A DNA stretch of 20,221 nt, from the NCBI GenBank assembly GCA_910579415.1, contig CAJTUY010000026.1, positions 1-20,221 on the forward strand. The letters run 5' to 3'. Below, piece after piece: positions 7,433-14,838 of the stretch. Position 1 is the first letter of the stretch, and the number at the start of each line of letters is the position of its first letter. This stretch comes from an uncultured Clostridia bacterium. Its GTDB lineage: Bacteria > Bacillota > Clostridia > UBA1381. Under the pieces are notes generated by a model. It was not told where the DNA came from and made no database searches. It worked only from the letters and a program-made list of their open reading frames with translations. A program made the position numbers and the translations under genes.

Positions 7433-7549
7433 GGAGGGCAGAAGAACGTAAGTATGTCGGCTTACATTACAATTGAATATAGAAAAAGTATTAAATTTGT
7501 TGTGCATTGAACCCCCGTTTTATAACGGGGGTTCTCTCTTTCTGCCCTC
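7433..7549 (+). repeat. repeat A, copy 2 (117 bp)
   Basis: Second copy of the repeat at 2439-2557, in inverted orientation within the window. Ends GGAGGGCAGA and TCTGCCCTC pair; internal hairpins are GTAAG/CTTAC, the AT-rich stem and GAACCCCCG/CGGGGGTTC (7509-7534) followed by TCTCTCTTT, which may act as a terminator in this direction. Both copies are preceded by TTAAA on the repeat's 5' side and sit immediately downstream of a small-RNA gene and next to the 3' end of a convergent gene (tpiA here). Confidence 0.75.
7454..7510 (+). CDS. possible 18-residue micropeptide in repeat A copy 2
   Basis: Open frame MSAYITIEYRKSIKFVVH then TGA, same length as in copy 1 with two residue changes (N/K and W/V). 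A GGAGGG sequence at 7433-7438 lies 15 nt before the ATG, an unfavourable spacing. A terminator-like hairpin follows the stop directly. Kept as a low-confidence candidate because frame and stop are conserved between copies. Confidence 0.3.
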   Translation: MSAYITIEYRKSIKFVVH

Positions 7550-7564
7550 AAATAATAAACTTAA

Positions 7565-8317
7565 TTATTTAGCCGCGCCTGTGATTACTGCGAAATCTGC
7601 GCTCTTTAATGACGCGCCGCCTATTAAACCGCCGTCAATATTTGGTTTTGCAAGAAGTCCTGCGCAGTTACCTGCGTTCATGCTTCCGCCGTACTGAATT
7701 GTAATAGCGTTTGCAGTTGCATTGTCATAAAGCGAAGCAAGTACCTTTCTGATTGCGCCGCAAACCTCTTCTGCCTGCTCATCAGTAGCTGTCTTACCTG
7801 TACCGATTGCCCAGATAGGCTCGTATGCAACAACAATTTTTTTAGCGTCAGCCGCGCTTACATTTGCAAATGCTTTCTTAATCTGAATAGTAATTAAATC
7901 CATTGTAATGCCTGCTTCACGCTGTTCAAGGCTTTCACCGCAGCAAACAATAGGAATAAGTCCCTTCTCAAGAGCTTTTATAACCTTTTTATTTACTGTT
8001 TCATCAGTTTCAGCAAAATATTCGCGTCTTTCACTGTGGCCGATAATAACATACTGAATTCCCATATCAACAAGCATGTCTGCGCTTACTTCACCTGTAA
8101 ATGCGCCCTTATCCTCAAAGTGCAGATTTTCCGCGCCGATTTTTACATGCGTACCCTTTGCCGCTTCAACAGCCGGAGCAAGACATACATACGGCGTACA
8201 GCATACAACCTCGCATGACGCGCCTTTTGTTGCTTCGGCTACCTCTTTAACAAAATCATATGTTTCAGAAGGAAGCTTGTTCATCTTCCAGTTTCCTGCA
8301 ATAATATATTTTCCCAT
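7565..8317 (-). CDS. tpiA: triosephosphate isomerase
   Basis: A 250-residue TIM-barrel enzyme of normal length that interconverts dihydroxyacetone phosphate and glyceraldehyde 3-phosphate in the cytosol. Catalytic residues are all visible: Lys11 in GNWKMN, His94 in IIGHSERREYF and Glu166 in VAYEPIWAIGTG. The phosphate-binding loop (GTGKTAT) and the C-terminal YGGSMNAGN and GGASL motifs are intact. The start is preceded by a GGAGAT site at 8325-8330. It follows the GDSL hydrolase gene by 19 nt and is probably co-transcribed from the pgk promoter. Downstream is repeat A copy 2, whose GC hairpin may help end this transcript. Confidence 0.97.
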   Translation of the reverse strand: MGKYIIAGNWKMNKLPSETYDFVKEVAEATKGASCEVVCCTPYVCLAPAVEAAKGTHVKIGAENLHFEDKGAFTGEVSADMLVDMGIQYVIIGHSERREYFAETDETVNKKVIKALEKGLIPIVCCGESLEQREAGITMDLITIQIKKAFANVSAADAKKIVVAYEPIWAIGTGKTATDEQAEEVCGAIRKVLASLYDNATANAITIQYGGSMNAGNCAGLLAKPNIDGGLIGGASLKSADFAVITGAAK

Positions 8318-8336
8318 CGTTTTAATCTCCTTATTT

Positions 8337-8957
8337 TTATAGTTTTTTAAATGCTTTTATCCATTCTCTTTTTATAAGCTCATGTCCCGCTGTTGTGGGA
8401 TGAACACCGTCAATAAGCCAGTAATCCGGAGGAGCGGTTTTTGCCGCTTCATCGAATTTATCCCGCAGAGGAATGAACGGAAGCTGATATTTTTCGGCTA
8501 CTGCTTTCGCCTTTTCTGCGCGCTTCAAAACTTCATTCCTGAAACAGTCCCAATTATCAGATGTTGACACACCCTTTAAAAGAAACGGCTCCAAAATCAT
8601 TATTTTTATATCGGGAAGCGCCTCTTTAACCTCTTCAATAAGCATTGAATAAAGCTTAAAATATTTATCGGCATCCACACCGTTCTGATAATTCAATTCA
8701 TGCCATACATCATTAACGCCTATAAGAATACTCATTATATCAGGCTTAAGGTTGATAATATCCTCTTTAATTCTCGAATAAACGTCAACAACGCGGTTTC
8801 CGCTTATTCCCCTGTTATAAAACTTATATTCGTTCGGATTTTCAAAACCAAGCTCTCCTATTACAAGCGTAGGATAACCAATGCCTGTCTTATAGTCAAG
8901 CTCGCGTGAACGGTCCGCATCTGTTATGGAATCACCCTGAAATAATATGGTTTTCAT
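8337..8957 (-). CDS. cytosolic SGNH/GDSL hydrolase
   Basis: A 206-residue single-domain SGNH/GDSL hydrolase, probably an esterase or deacetylase acting on an O-acyl group. Block I is FQGDSITD (Ser10), block III is IGVNDVWHE (Asn) and block V is DGVHPTTAGH (Asp183, His186). No signal peptide is present, so it should act in the cytosol. I chose the start at 8957, which gives MKTILFQGDS and has GGAGG at 8963-8967; an upstream in-frame ATG at 8993 would add 12 unlikely residues and run into pgk. It sits between pgk (13-nt gap) and tpiA (19-nt gap), an unexpected guest in a glycolytic operon. The substrate is unknown; deacetylation of sugars or xylan-derived acetyl esters is one family possibility. 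Confidence 0.9.
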   Translation of the reverse strand: MKTILFQGDSITDADRSRELDYKTGIGYPTLVIGELGFENPNEYKFYNRGISGNRVVDVYSRIKEDIINLKPDIMSILIGVNDVWHELNYQNGVDADKYFKLYSMLIEEVKEALPDIKIMILEPFLLKGVSTSDNWDCFRNEVLKRAEKAKAVAEKYQLPFIPLRDKFDEAAKTAPPDYWLIDGVHPTTAGHELIKREWIKAFKKL

Positions 8958-8970
8958 GTTTTCCTCCGAT

Positions 8971-10155
8971 TTATTTATCAGTAAGAGCAGCAATACCCGG
9001 AAGCTCTTTGCCCTCTAAAAATTCCATACTTGCGCCGCCGCCTGTTGAAATATGGCTCATCTTATCGCCAAGACCTGCCTGATTAACAGCTGCAACACTG
9101 TCGCCGCCGCCGATTATTGTAGTAGCGTCAAGGTCTGCAAGCATAGAAGCAATCTCATTTGTACCCTTAGCAAAGTTACTCATTTCAAATACGCCCATAG
9201 GACCGTTCCAAACAACTGTCTTCGCGTCCTTAAGCACATCCTTGAACAAAGCGATTGACTTAGGACCGATGTCAAGACCCATGCAGCCGTCGGGAATATT
9301 TCCTTCAACAACCTTTGACGGTGCATCATTATCAAACTTCTCTGTTATAACTGTGTCAACGGGAAGTACAATCTTGTCGCCTGCTTCCTGAAGCATTTTC
9401 TTTGCATAATCAATAAAGTCAGGTTCAAGCAGTGAAGTACCTGTTGTTTTACCCTGAGCCGCAAAAAATGTATATGCCATACCGCCGCCGATGATAAGCT
9501 TGTCAACCTTCTTTAAAAGATTTTCAATAACTGAAATTTTTGATGAAACTTTACTTCCGCCGAGAATTGCCACTAACGGTCTTACAGGACTGTTCACAGC
9601 ATTGCCGAGAAAGTTAATTTCCTTTTCAATCAGATAGCCTGCAACTGCCGGCTTGATTATTGACGATACGCCTACATTTGAGCAATGCGCTCTGTGAGCT
9701 GTACCAAAGGCGTCATTTACAAACAAATCAGCAAGTGAAGCCAGTTCCTTTGAGAAAGACTCCTCGTTCTTTGTTTCTTCTTTTCTGTAACGTGTATTTT
9801 CCAAAAGCACAACGTCGCCGTCATTCATAGCCGCAACTGTCGCCTTTGCATTATCTCCGACAACATTATCGTCAGCCGCAAAAACAACCTCTTTGCCTAA
9901 TTTCTCTGATAAACTTTTTGCAACCGGTTTAAGTGAAAGCTCCGGCTTCGGTTCGCCCTTAGGCTTGCCCATATGTGAACAAAGAATAACTTTTGCACCG
10001 TTATCCATAAGATACTTAATTGTAGGAAGCGCGCCTACAATACGGTTTTCATCCGTGATATTTCCGTCACTGTCAAGCGGTACGTTAAAATCACAGCGGA
10101 CAAGGACCTTTTTGCCCTTTACTTCAACATCTTCTACCGTAAGTTTGTTGTACAT
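8971..10155 (-). CDS. pgk: phosphoglycerate kinase
   Basis: A 394-residue phosphoglycerate kinase of normal length, transferring phosphate from 1,3-bisphosphoglycerate to ADP. Seen motifs include RCDFNVPLD (substrate binding), CSHMGKPKGEP, LLENTRYRKEE, NDAFGTAHRAH, AILGGSKVSSKI, the nucleotide site VVWNGPMGVFE and the C-terminal glycine-rich TIIGGGDSVAA and STGGGASMEFLEG. It is the first gene of a pgk-GDSL-tpiA run with its own strong promoter (10210-10238). GAPDH, the usual partner gene gap, is absent from the window. The preceding spmB gene in the same direction ends about 100 nt upstream. Confidence 0.97.
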   Translation of the reverse strand: MYNKLTVEDVEVKGKKVLVRCDFNVPLDSDGNITDENRIVGALPTIKYLMDNGAKVILCSHMGKPKGEPKPELSLKPVAKSLSEKLGKEVVFAADDNVVGDNAKATVAAMNDGDVVLLENTRYRKEETKNEESFSKELASLADLFVNDAFGTAHRAHCSNVGVSSIIKPAVAGYLIEKEINFLGNAVNSPVRPLVAILGGSKVSSKISVIENLLKKVDKLIIGGGMAYTFFAAQGKTTGTSLLEPDFIDYAKKMLQEAGDKIVLPVDTVITEKFDNDAPSKVVEGNIPDGCMGLDIGPKSIALFKDVLKDAKTVVWNGPMGVFEMSNFAKGTNEIASMLADLDATTIIGGGDSVAAVNQAGLGDKMSHISTGGGASMEFLEGKELPGIAALTDK

Positions 10156-10209
10156 AGTTTAATTACTCCTTTTTTTAACGAGCGGATAAGCCCGATTTTT
10201 CTTTATTTT

Positions 10210-10238
10210 ATTATATACAAAAATTGTTGTTTTTTCAA
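10210..10238 (-). promoter_or_regulatory. promoter of pgk-GDSL-tpiA operon
   Basis: On the - strand: TTGAAA (10233-10238), 17-nt spacer, TATAAT (10210-10215), leaving a leader of about 48 nt before the pgk ATG. The leader carries a weak 5-bp hairpin CGGGC/GCTCG. This separates glycolytic transcription from the upstream spore-maturation genes. Confidence 0.78.
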
Positions 10239-10256
10239 GTATATAATGAAAATTCG

Positions 10257-10760
10257 TTAAATATTTACCAATTTAATTAAAATTGCCGCAGTCAATATGC
10301 CTACAATGTCACCGACAGCCGCAAACGGTACTGCTTTAAGGTTATGCTTAACGCGTGTTTTTGCAAAATATACACACAGACAATAAAAGGTTGTTTCCGT
10401 TGAACCCATTATAACGGAAGCAAGCCTGCCAATCATGCTGTCCGCGCCGTGTGTATTTAGAATTTCAGAAAGTATTCCGATAGCTCCGCTTCCCGAAACA
10501 GGACGTATCAGAGCCAGAGGAAGCACTTCGGCAGGTATTATATTCTTAATCGGTGAAAGCAGTGATACAATAAGGTCAAATGTACCTGACGCGCGGAGCA
10601 TATATGCAGCGGTAAGCACCGCCACAAGCGGAGGAAAAATTCCTGCAACGATTTTCATACCGTCGCCGGCGCCTTCGATAAACAGCTCGTATACAGGCAG
10701 TTTTTTTCTCAGCGCGGATATCAGAACTATCGCTATTATAGCCGGAATTACATAAATCAT
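10257..10760 (-). CDS. spmB: spore maturation protein B
   Basis: A 167-residue membrane protein with several hydrophobic segments, near the length of B. subtilis SpmB (about 178). It contains the nucleoside-recognition (gate) domain features FIEGAGDGMKIVAGIFPPLVAVL and RPVSGSGAIGILSEI, the C-terminal GSTETTFYCLCVYF and VGDIVGI. SpmB works with SpmA in dehydration of the spore core; loss of the pair in Bacillus gives spores of lower heat resistance. I start it at the ATG at 10760, which overlaps the spmA stop as ATGA (10757-10760); an in-frame ATG at 10832 would add 24 residues inside spmA and is unlikely. Translational coupling to spmA is probable. Confidence 0.92.
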   Translation of the reverse strand: MIYVIPAIIAIVLISALRKKLPVYELFIEGAGDGMKIVAGIFPPLVAVLTAAYMLRASGTFDLIVSLLSPIKNIIPAEVLPLALIRPVSGSGAIGILSEILNTHGADSMIGRLASVIMGSTETTFYCLCVYFAKTRVKHNLKAVPFAAVGDIVGILTAAILIKLVNI

Positions 10761-11329
10761 AAGCGTTTTCTCCCAAAAAAAAGCTTGGCGCATGTCACTG
10801 CCGCAATAACCGCGCACAGCGAGGAAATCCATATCGGAAGCACAACCGAAAACGGGTCCGAACTACCTGCCGCAACACGTAAAGCTATTATAGTTGTGGG
10901 TATTAGCTGCAATGACGTTGTATTCAGAACCACAAGCATGCACATATCGTCCGATGCGTATTCGGGACGCTTGTTTTCCCTGTCAAGACTCTGCATTGCC
11001 TTTATACCCATCGGAGTTGCCGCATTTCCCATACCCAAAAGATTTGCAGTCATGTTCATGGATATATATTTTTTTGCTTCCTCGCCGGCGCGCGGAAACA
11101 GAAGCCGTATAACGGGCTTCAGAAGCTTTTCAACTTTTTCGCTTAAGCCCGACTTTTCCGCCACTCTTAAAAGTCCTGTCCAGAAGCACATTACCCCTGC
11201 AAACGAAAGTATTGTAAACACCGCGCTTTTTGCTCCTTCAAATGCGCCGTTCACTGTTTCGGATACCGTTCCTGTGAAAACGGATACAATAATAGATACC
11301 ACTATCATTCCGCACCATATATAATTCAT
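10757..11329 (-). CDS. spmA: spore maturation protein A
   Basis: A 190-residue polytopic membrane protein, close to the B. subtilis SpmA length (about 196). The family signature N-M-T-A-N-L-L-G-M-G-N-A-A-T-P-M-G is present, with FWTGLLRVAEKSG before it and LNTTSLQLIPTT after it. It is a gate-domain protein that pairs with SpmB during spore maturation. The gene is divergent from hemA with a 121-nt gap and has AGAGGTG upstream of its ATG. Its presence shows the organism carries endospore-formation genes. I did not identify a sporulation-sigma promoter with confidence. Confidence 0.94.
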   Translation of the reverse strand: MNYIWCGMIVVSIIVSVFTGTVSETVNGAFEGAKSAVFTILSFAGVMCFWTGLLRVAEKSGLSEKVEKLLKPVIRLLFPRAGEEAKKYISMNMTANLLGMGNAATPMGIKAMQSLDRENKRPEYASDDMCMLVVLNTTSLQLIPTTIIALRVAAGSSDPFSVVLPIWISSLCAVIAAVTCAKLFFGRKRL

Positions 11330-11391
11330 TCTAAATCACCTCTTATTTAGTTATTATTCAATACACATTACGGATATGATATATTTGTTGC

Positions 11392-11420
11392 TTGCAATTC
11401 AGGGTTATTAGTGATAAAAT
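11392..11420 (+). promoter_or_regulatory. candidate promoter of the tetrapyrrole operon
   Basis: TTGCAA (11392-11397), 17-nt spacer, TAAAAT (11415-11420), about 24 nt before the hemA start. It is the only good housekeeping-type promoter I see before the tightly overlapping hemA-to-dehydrogenase run. Confidence 0.6.
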
Positions 11421-11450
11421 GGAAATAATATTTATGACAGAGGTATGCGC

Positions 11451-12554
11451 ATGAATTTAATTGCAGTAAGTATAAGCCATAACCGCGCAGATGTTACAGT
11501 ACGTGAAAAAGTATCTTTTACAAAACGGCGGCAAGCTGAAATTCTTGATTATATAAAATATAATATCCGCGCGGAAGCTGTAATTTTATCTACCTGCAAT
11601 CGGTGTGAATTTTATCTTGCAGGCGAGAATATCTGTGACAGCTTTATGAAATATTTAGTGTCCCTTATCGGAGAGGAAACTGCGTCATATGCAGTTATAT
11701 ATGAAGACATGGCATGCTGTGAACATTTAATGCTTACGGCATCGGGACTTAAATCCATGATTTTGGGCGAAGACCAGATTTTGGGACAGGTTAAGGATGC
11801 ATACGACTTTTCCAAAAAGCACAGAACATGCGGCAAATATTTGAATATATTATTCCGTATTGCCATAACAGGCGCCAAGCGCGTAAAAACCGAAACACTT
11901 CTTTCAAAAACACCGGTTTCGGCGGCAACTGTCGCAATAAAGCTGTGTCAAAAAACATTGGGGACACTAAACGGAAAGCATGTACTGATAATCGGAGCAA
12001 CAGGTAAAACAGGCTCTATAATTTTAAAGGATTTAGTGTCCCTTAAAAATGTTAATGTGATTGCCACATCACGTTCTCACGGAGGGACAGTAAATGTGTT
12101 TGACGGCGCTATGACTGTTGATTACAGAAGCCGTTATTCAGTTCTTAATGAATGTGACGCGGTAATAAGCGCGACACTCAGTCCGCATCTTGTGCTTGAA
12201 AGGGATAAGCTTTCAGAAGCGCTGACAACAAAGAAAAAACGCGTATTTATTGACCTTGCTGTTCCGCATGACATTGACATTTTACAGGACGAAAATAATA
12301 TATACCACAGTATTGATGACTTAAAAGAAATTGCCGCAGAAAATAATAAAATTAAAATGGCTGAGGCTGCAAAGGCGGAAGATATTTTGAAGAAATATAT
12401 CAGCGAATTTATGATATGGCGGTTATTTGAGGAAAATCGCTTGTTGTTCAGTAAAAACCTGATACTTCGTAAAAAAATGTATAGGTTAAAGTCAGAAAAC
12501 AATTATCAGAAATTCTGCATGTTTATAGATAAGATTAAGGAGGGGAAATTATGA
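11451..12554 (+). CDS. hemA: glutamyl-tRNA reductase
   Basis: A 367-residue glutamyl-tRNA reductase, which makes glutamate-1-semialdehyde from Glu-tRNA with NADPH, the first committed step of C5-route tetrapyrrole synthesis. Catalytic Cys49 is in ILSTCNRCEFY; GEDQILGQVKDAY and the NADPH-binding HVLIIGATGKTGS are seen. I chose the ATG at 11451 because CAGAGG at 11438-11443 is 7 nt from it but only 1 nt from the ATG at 11445. The protein is shorter than B. subtilis or E. coli HemA (about 418-455), with a reduced C-terminal dimerisation region. Its stop overlaps hemC (ATGA). Three exact copies and one near-copy of GGGACACTAAA lie within it. Confidence 0.94.
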   Translation: MNLIAVSISHNRADVTVREKVSFTKRRQAEILDYIKYNIRAEAVILSTCNRCEFYLAGENICDSFMKYLVSLIGEETASYAVIYEDMACCEHLMLTASGLKSMILGEDQILGQVKDAYDFSKKHRTCGKYLNILFRIAITGAKRVKTETLLSKTPVSAATVAIKLCQKTLGTLNGKHVLIIGATGKTGSIILKDLVSLKNVNVIATSRSHGGTVNVFDGAMTVDYRSRYSVLNECDAVISATLSPHLVLERDKLSEALTTKKKRVFIDLAVPHDIDILQDENNIYHSIDDLKEIAAENNKIKMAEAAKAEDILKKYISEFMIWRLFEENRLLFSKNLILRKKMYRLKSENNYQKFCMFIDKIKEGKL

Positions 12555-13417
12555 ATATTAAAATAGGTTCGCGCAAAAGTGAACTTGCGCTGAAACAATC
12601 GGAAGCTGTTGTAAATATGCTTCGTTCAGAATTTCCCGATGATACCTTTGAGATTATAACCATTTCTACTCAGGGCGATTTACAGCGTGACAAAACGCTC
12701 ACAAGCTTCGGAGGCGCGGGTGTATTTATAAAGGAAATAGAAACTGCCCTTTTAAAAGGTGAAATTGATATGGCGGTACACAGCGCAAAAGATATGCCGG
12801 TAAAGCTTCCGTCAGGACTGACAATCGGTGCGGCGCTTTTGCGTGAGGACAGAAGCGATTGTCTTGTCTGTTTTGGGGACACTAAAATTGACAATATAAA
12901 AATTATTGCAACAGGAAGCCCAAGACGCAAGGCGCAGGCAGAAAAGTTGTTTCCCAATGCAGAATTTAAACCTATTCGCGGTAATATTCAAACGCGTCTT
13001 GATAAAGTCAAAAACGGTGAATACGACGCCGTCATTATGGCGCGTACCGCTCTTGCGCGGCTTAATATTAACAATGTAAATATTCTTCCTTTAGGCAGTG
13101 ATTTTATATGTGCCGCAGGACAGGGAATTATAGCCGTTGAAACAGTTGAGGGTAAAATGAACAAATACACTGATGCAATTAACAATCCGAATGTTATGAC
13201 AGAACTTATTGCAGAAAGGTCGTTTCTGAAATATACAGGCGGCGGCTGTCATATGCCGTGCGGCGCATCAGCTGTTTATGAAAACGGCGAAATCACCATG
13301 CGTACATTTTTTAGGGACGCTAAAACCGATGTAAGGCTTGAAATGTCTGATACCGACCCCATTGCTTTAGGCAGAAAAATGGCGAAAAAAACTCTTGAAT
13401 TATCGGAGGAAGAATAA
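12551..13417 (+). CDS. hemC: hydroxymethylbilane synthase (porphobilinogen deaminase)
   Basis: A 288-residue enzyme that condenses four porphobilinogen units into hydroxymethylbilane. It is slightly shorter than the usual 305-315 residues. The dipyrromethane cofactor cysteine is Cys233 in TGGGCHMPCGA. Other family blocks are IGSRKSELALKQSE, ISTQGD, FIKEIETALL, AVHSAKDMP, IIATGSPRRKAQ and PIRGNIQTRLDK. AGGAGGGG at 12539-12546 precedes the start, which overlaps the hemA stop by ATGA; its own stop overlaps the next start as TAATG (13415-13419). One exact and one near-copy of the GGGACACTAAA motif are inside. Confidence 0.96.
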   Translation: MNIKIGSRKSELALKQSEAVVNMLRSEFPDDTFEIITISTQGDLQRDKTLTSFGGAGVFIKEIETALLKGEIDMAVHSAKDMPVKLPSGLTIGAALLREDRSDCLVCFGDTKIDNIKIIATGSPRRKAQAEKLFPNAEFKPIRGNIQTRLDKVKNGEYDAVIMARTALARLNINNVNILPLGSDFICAAGQGIIAVETVEGKMNKYTDAINNPNVMTELIAERSFLKYTGGGCHMPCGASAVYENGEITMRTFFRDAKTDVRLEMSDTDPIALGRKMAKKTLELSEEE

Positions 13418-14838
13418 TGGTCTATCTTGTCGGAGCAGGGACCGGCGACAGCGGTCTTATTACTGTTAAAGGATGTAAATGTATAGAAAATGCGGATATA
13501 ATCATTTATGATAATCTTATAAATCCATCTCTTCTGGCAGGTATAAAATCGGACTGCCGCCTTATTTTTGCGGGAAAAATTGCAGGCAATCATCATATGA
13601 CACAGGACATGATAAATGACGAGCTTGTAAAATACGGAAGTACACTGAATGTAGTGCGTCTGAAAGGCGGCGACCCGTTTATCTTCGGCAGAGGAGGCGA
13701 AGAGGCGGAGTATCTTTTCAAACATAATATTCAGTATGAAATTATTCCCGGAATATCCTCATGTTACAGCGTTGCAGAATATAGCGGTATTCCTGTTACT
13801 TACAGAGGTGTTGCCTCGTCATTTCACGTGATAACAGGTCATGAGAAAGACGGCGGTGAAACAGTAAATTATAAGACTTTGGCAAAACTTAACGGTACGC
13901 TTGTTTTTCTGATGGGTCATAAATTTGCCGAAAACATATCGCGCAGACTCATTGAAAGCGGAAAAGACAGGGATACTAAAGCAGCGGTTGTTTCAAGGGG
14001 AACTACCGAACGTCACACATGTGTTTTGGGGACACTAAAAAACCTTGCCGAACTTACTGAAAAAGTACCTCCTCCGGCTGTGATTATAATAGGAAATACC
14101 GTAGGATTAAAACGCGACTGGTTTAAACCCAATAACATAAAAATTCTCGCCACAGGAACGGAAAAAATGAATAAAAGTCTTATTCAGGCAGGACTGAATA
14201 TTACTCAAATTCCGCTTATAAAAATCACCCCCCAAAACTTTGACATATTTAAAAAAACAGACTTGTCCGCATATTCTCATATAGCTTTTACAAGCGCGGC
14301 AGGCATTGACGTATTTTTTGACTATTTAAAGAAAATCAAAAAAGATTTACGGATTTTGGGGAACATTAAATTTGCCGTTGTTGGCAAAAAAACGGCCGAA
14401 GCATTAGAAAAACACGGTATATTTGCAGATATTATTCCTGAAGAACACAGCGGTATTTGTCTTGCCCATAAACTCGGTAATTGTAAAAACCTGCTGCTGG
14501 TACGCGCGCAGAACAGCTCTGATGACTTTACTGACATCTTAGATAAAAATAATGCAGTATATACAGATTTAAGGATTTACAGAACGGAAACCGACTTTAG
14601 AAAAAAAGAAATTTTAAATCTTTGTGAAGAGGACATGGATTATGTTATTTTCTCCAGCGGCTCGGCAGCAAAAGCATTTGCAGAGCTTTCAAACGGAACA
14701 TCAAAGTCTAAATTCATATCCATAGGTCCGGGAACAACTCAGGTTATTGAAAAAAATTACGGGTTAAAAATTTATAAAACAGCTCCGACAGCGGACGCAG
14801 AGGGAATTAAAAAGTGCATTGAGGAGGATATGACATGA
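13417..14838 (+). CDS. cobA-hemD: fused uroporphyrinogen-III C-methyltransferase / uroporphyrinogen-III synthase
   Basis: A 473-residue fusion common in clostridia. Residues 1 to about 240 are the SAM-dependent methyltransferase that makes precorrin-2 from uroporphyrinogen III: VGAGTGDSGLITVKG, RLKGGDPFIFGRGGEEAEYL, and GIPVTYRGVASSFHVITGHE are seen. Residues about 245-473 are a HemD-type synthase (ILATGTEKMNKSLIQAG, AFTSAAGIDVFF, FAVVGKKTAEAL, VIFSSGSAAKAFAE, SIGPGTTQVIEK), which closes hydroxymethylbilane to uroporphyrinogen III. The fusion would route uroporphyrinogen III to precorrin-2, so toward siroheme and cobamides. It overlaps hemC by one base and hemB by four. Confidence 0.93.
   Translation: MVYLVGAGTGDSGLITVKGCKCIENADIIIYDNLINPSLLAGIKSDCRLIFAGKIAGNHHMTQDMINDELVKYGSTLNVVRLKGGDPFIFGRGGEEAEYLFKHNIQYEIIPGISSCYSVAEYSGIPVTYRGVASSFHVITGHEKDGGETVNYKTLAKLNGTLVFLMGHKFAENISRRLIESGKDRDTKAAVVSRGTTERHTCVLGTLKNLAELTEKVPPPAVIIIGNTVGLKRDWFKPNNIKILATGTEKMNKSLIQAGLNITQIPLIKITPQNFDIFKKTDLSAYSHIAFTSAAGIDVFFDYLKKIKKDLRILGNIKFAVVGKKTAEALEKHGIFADIIPEEHSGICLAHKLGNCKNLLLVRAQNSSDDFTDILDKNNAVYTDLRIYRTETDFRKKEILNLCEEDMDYVIFSSGSAAKAFAELSNGTSKSKFISIGPGTTQVIEKNYGLKIYKTAPTADAEGIKKCIEEDMT

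Noticed and set aside
8958..8993. Longer start for the GDSL hydrolase
   Set aside because: It adds residues before the conserved FQGDS block and overlaps the pgk stop; the ATG at 8957 has the GGAGG site.
10761..10832. Longer start for spmB
   Set aside because: The extra 24 residues overlap spmA in another frame; the ATG at 10760 forms a standard ATGA overlap and begins the hydrophobic N terminus expected for SpmB.
10785..11324. 179-codon open frame antisense to spmA
   Set aside because: It lies wholly opposite a clear gene with recognised family motifs and has no recognisable product; it is a shadow frame. The same holds for the long antisense frames in gpmI, pgk and ppdK.
11445..11450. hemA start at 11445
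   Set aside because: The ribosome site would be only one nt from this ATG; the ATG at 11451 has proper spacing and the family N terminus.
11330..11450. T-box or riboswitch ahead of the tetrapyrrole operon
   Set aside because: The gap is only 121 nt, the predicted leader is about 24 nt, and no terminator or conserved box is seen.
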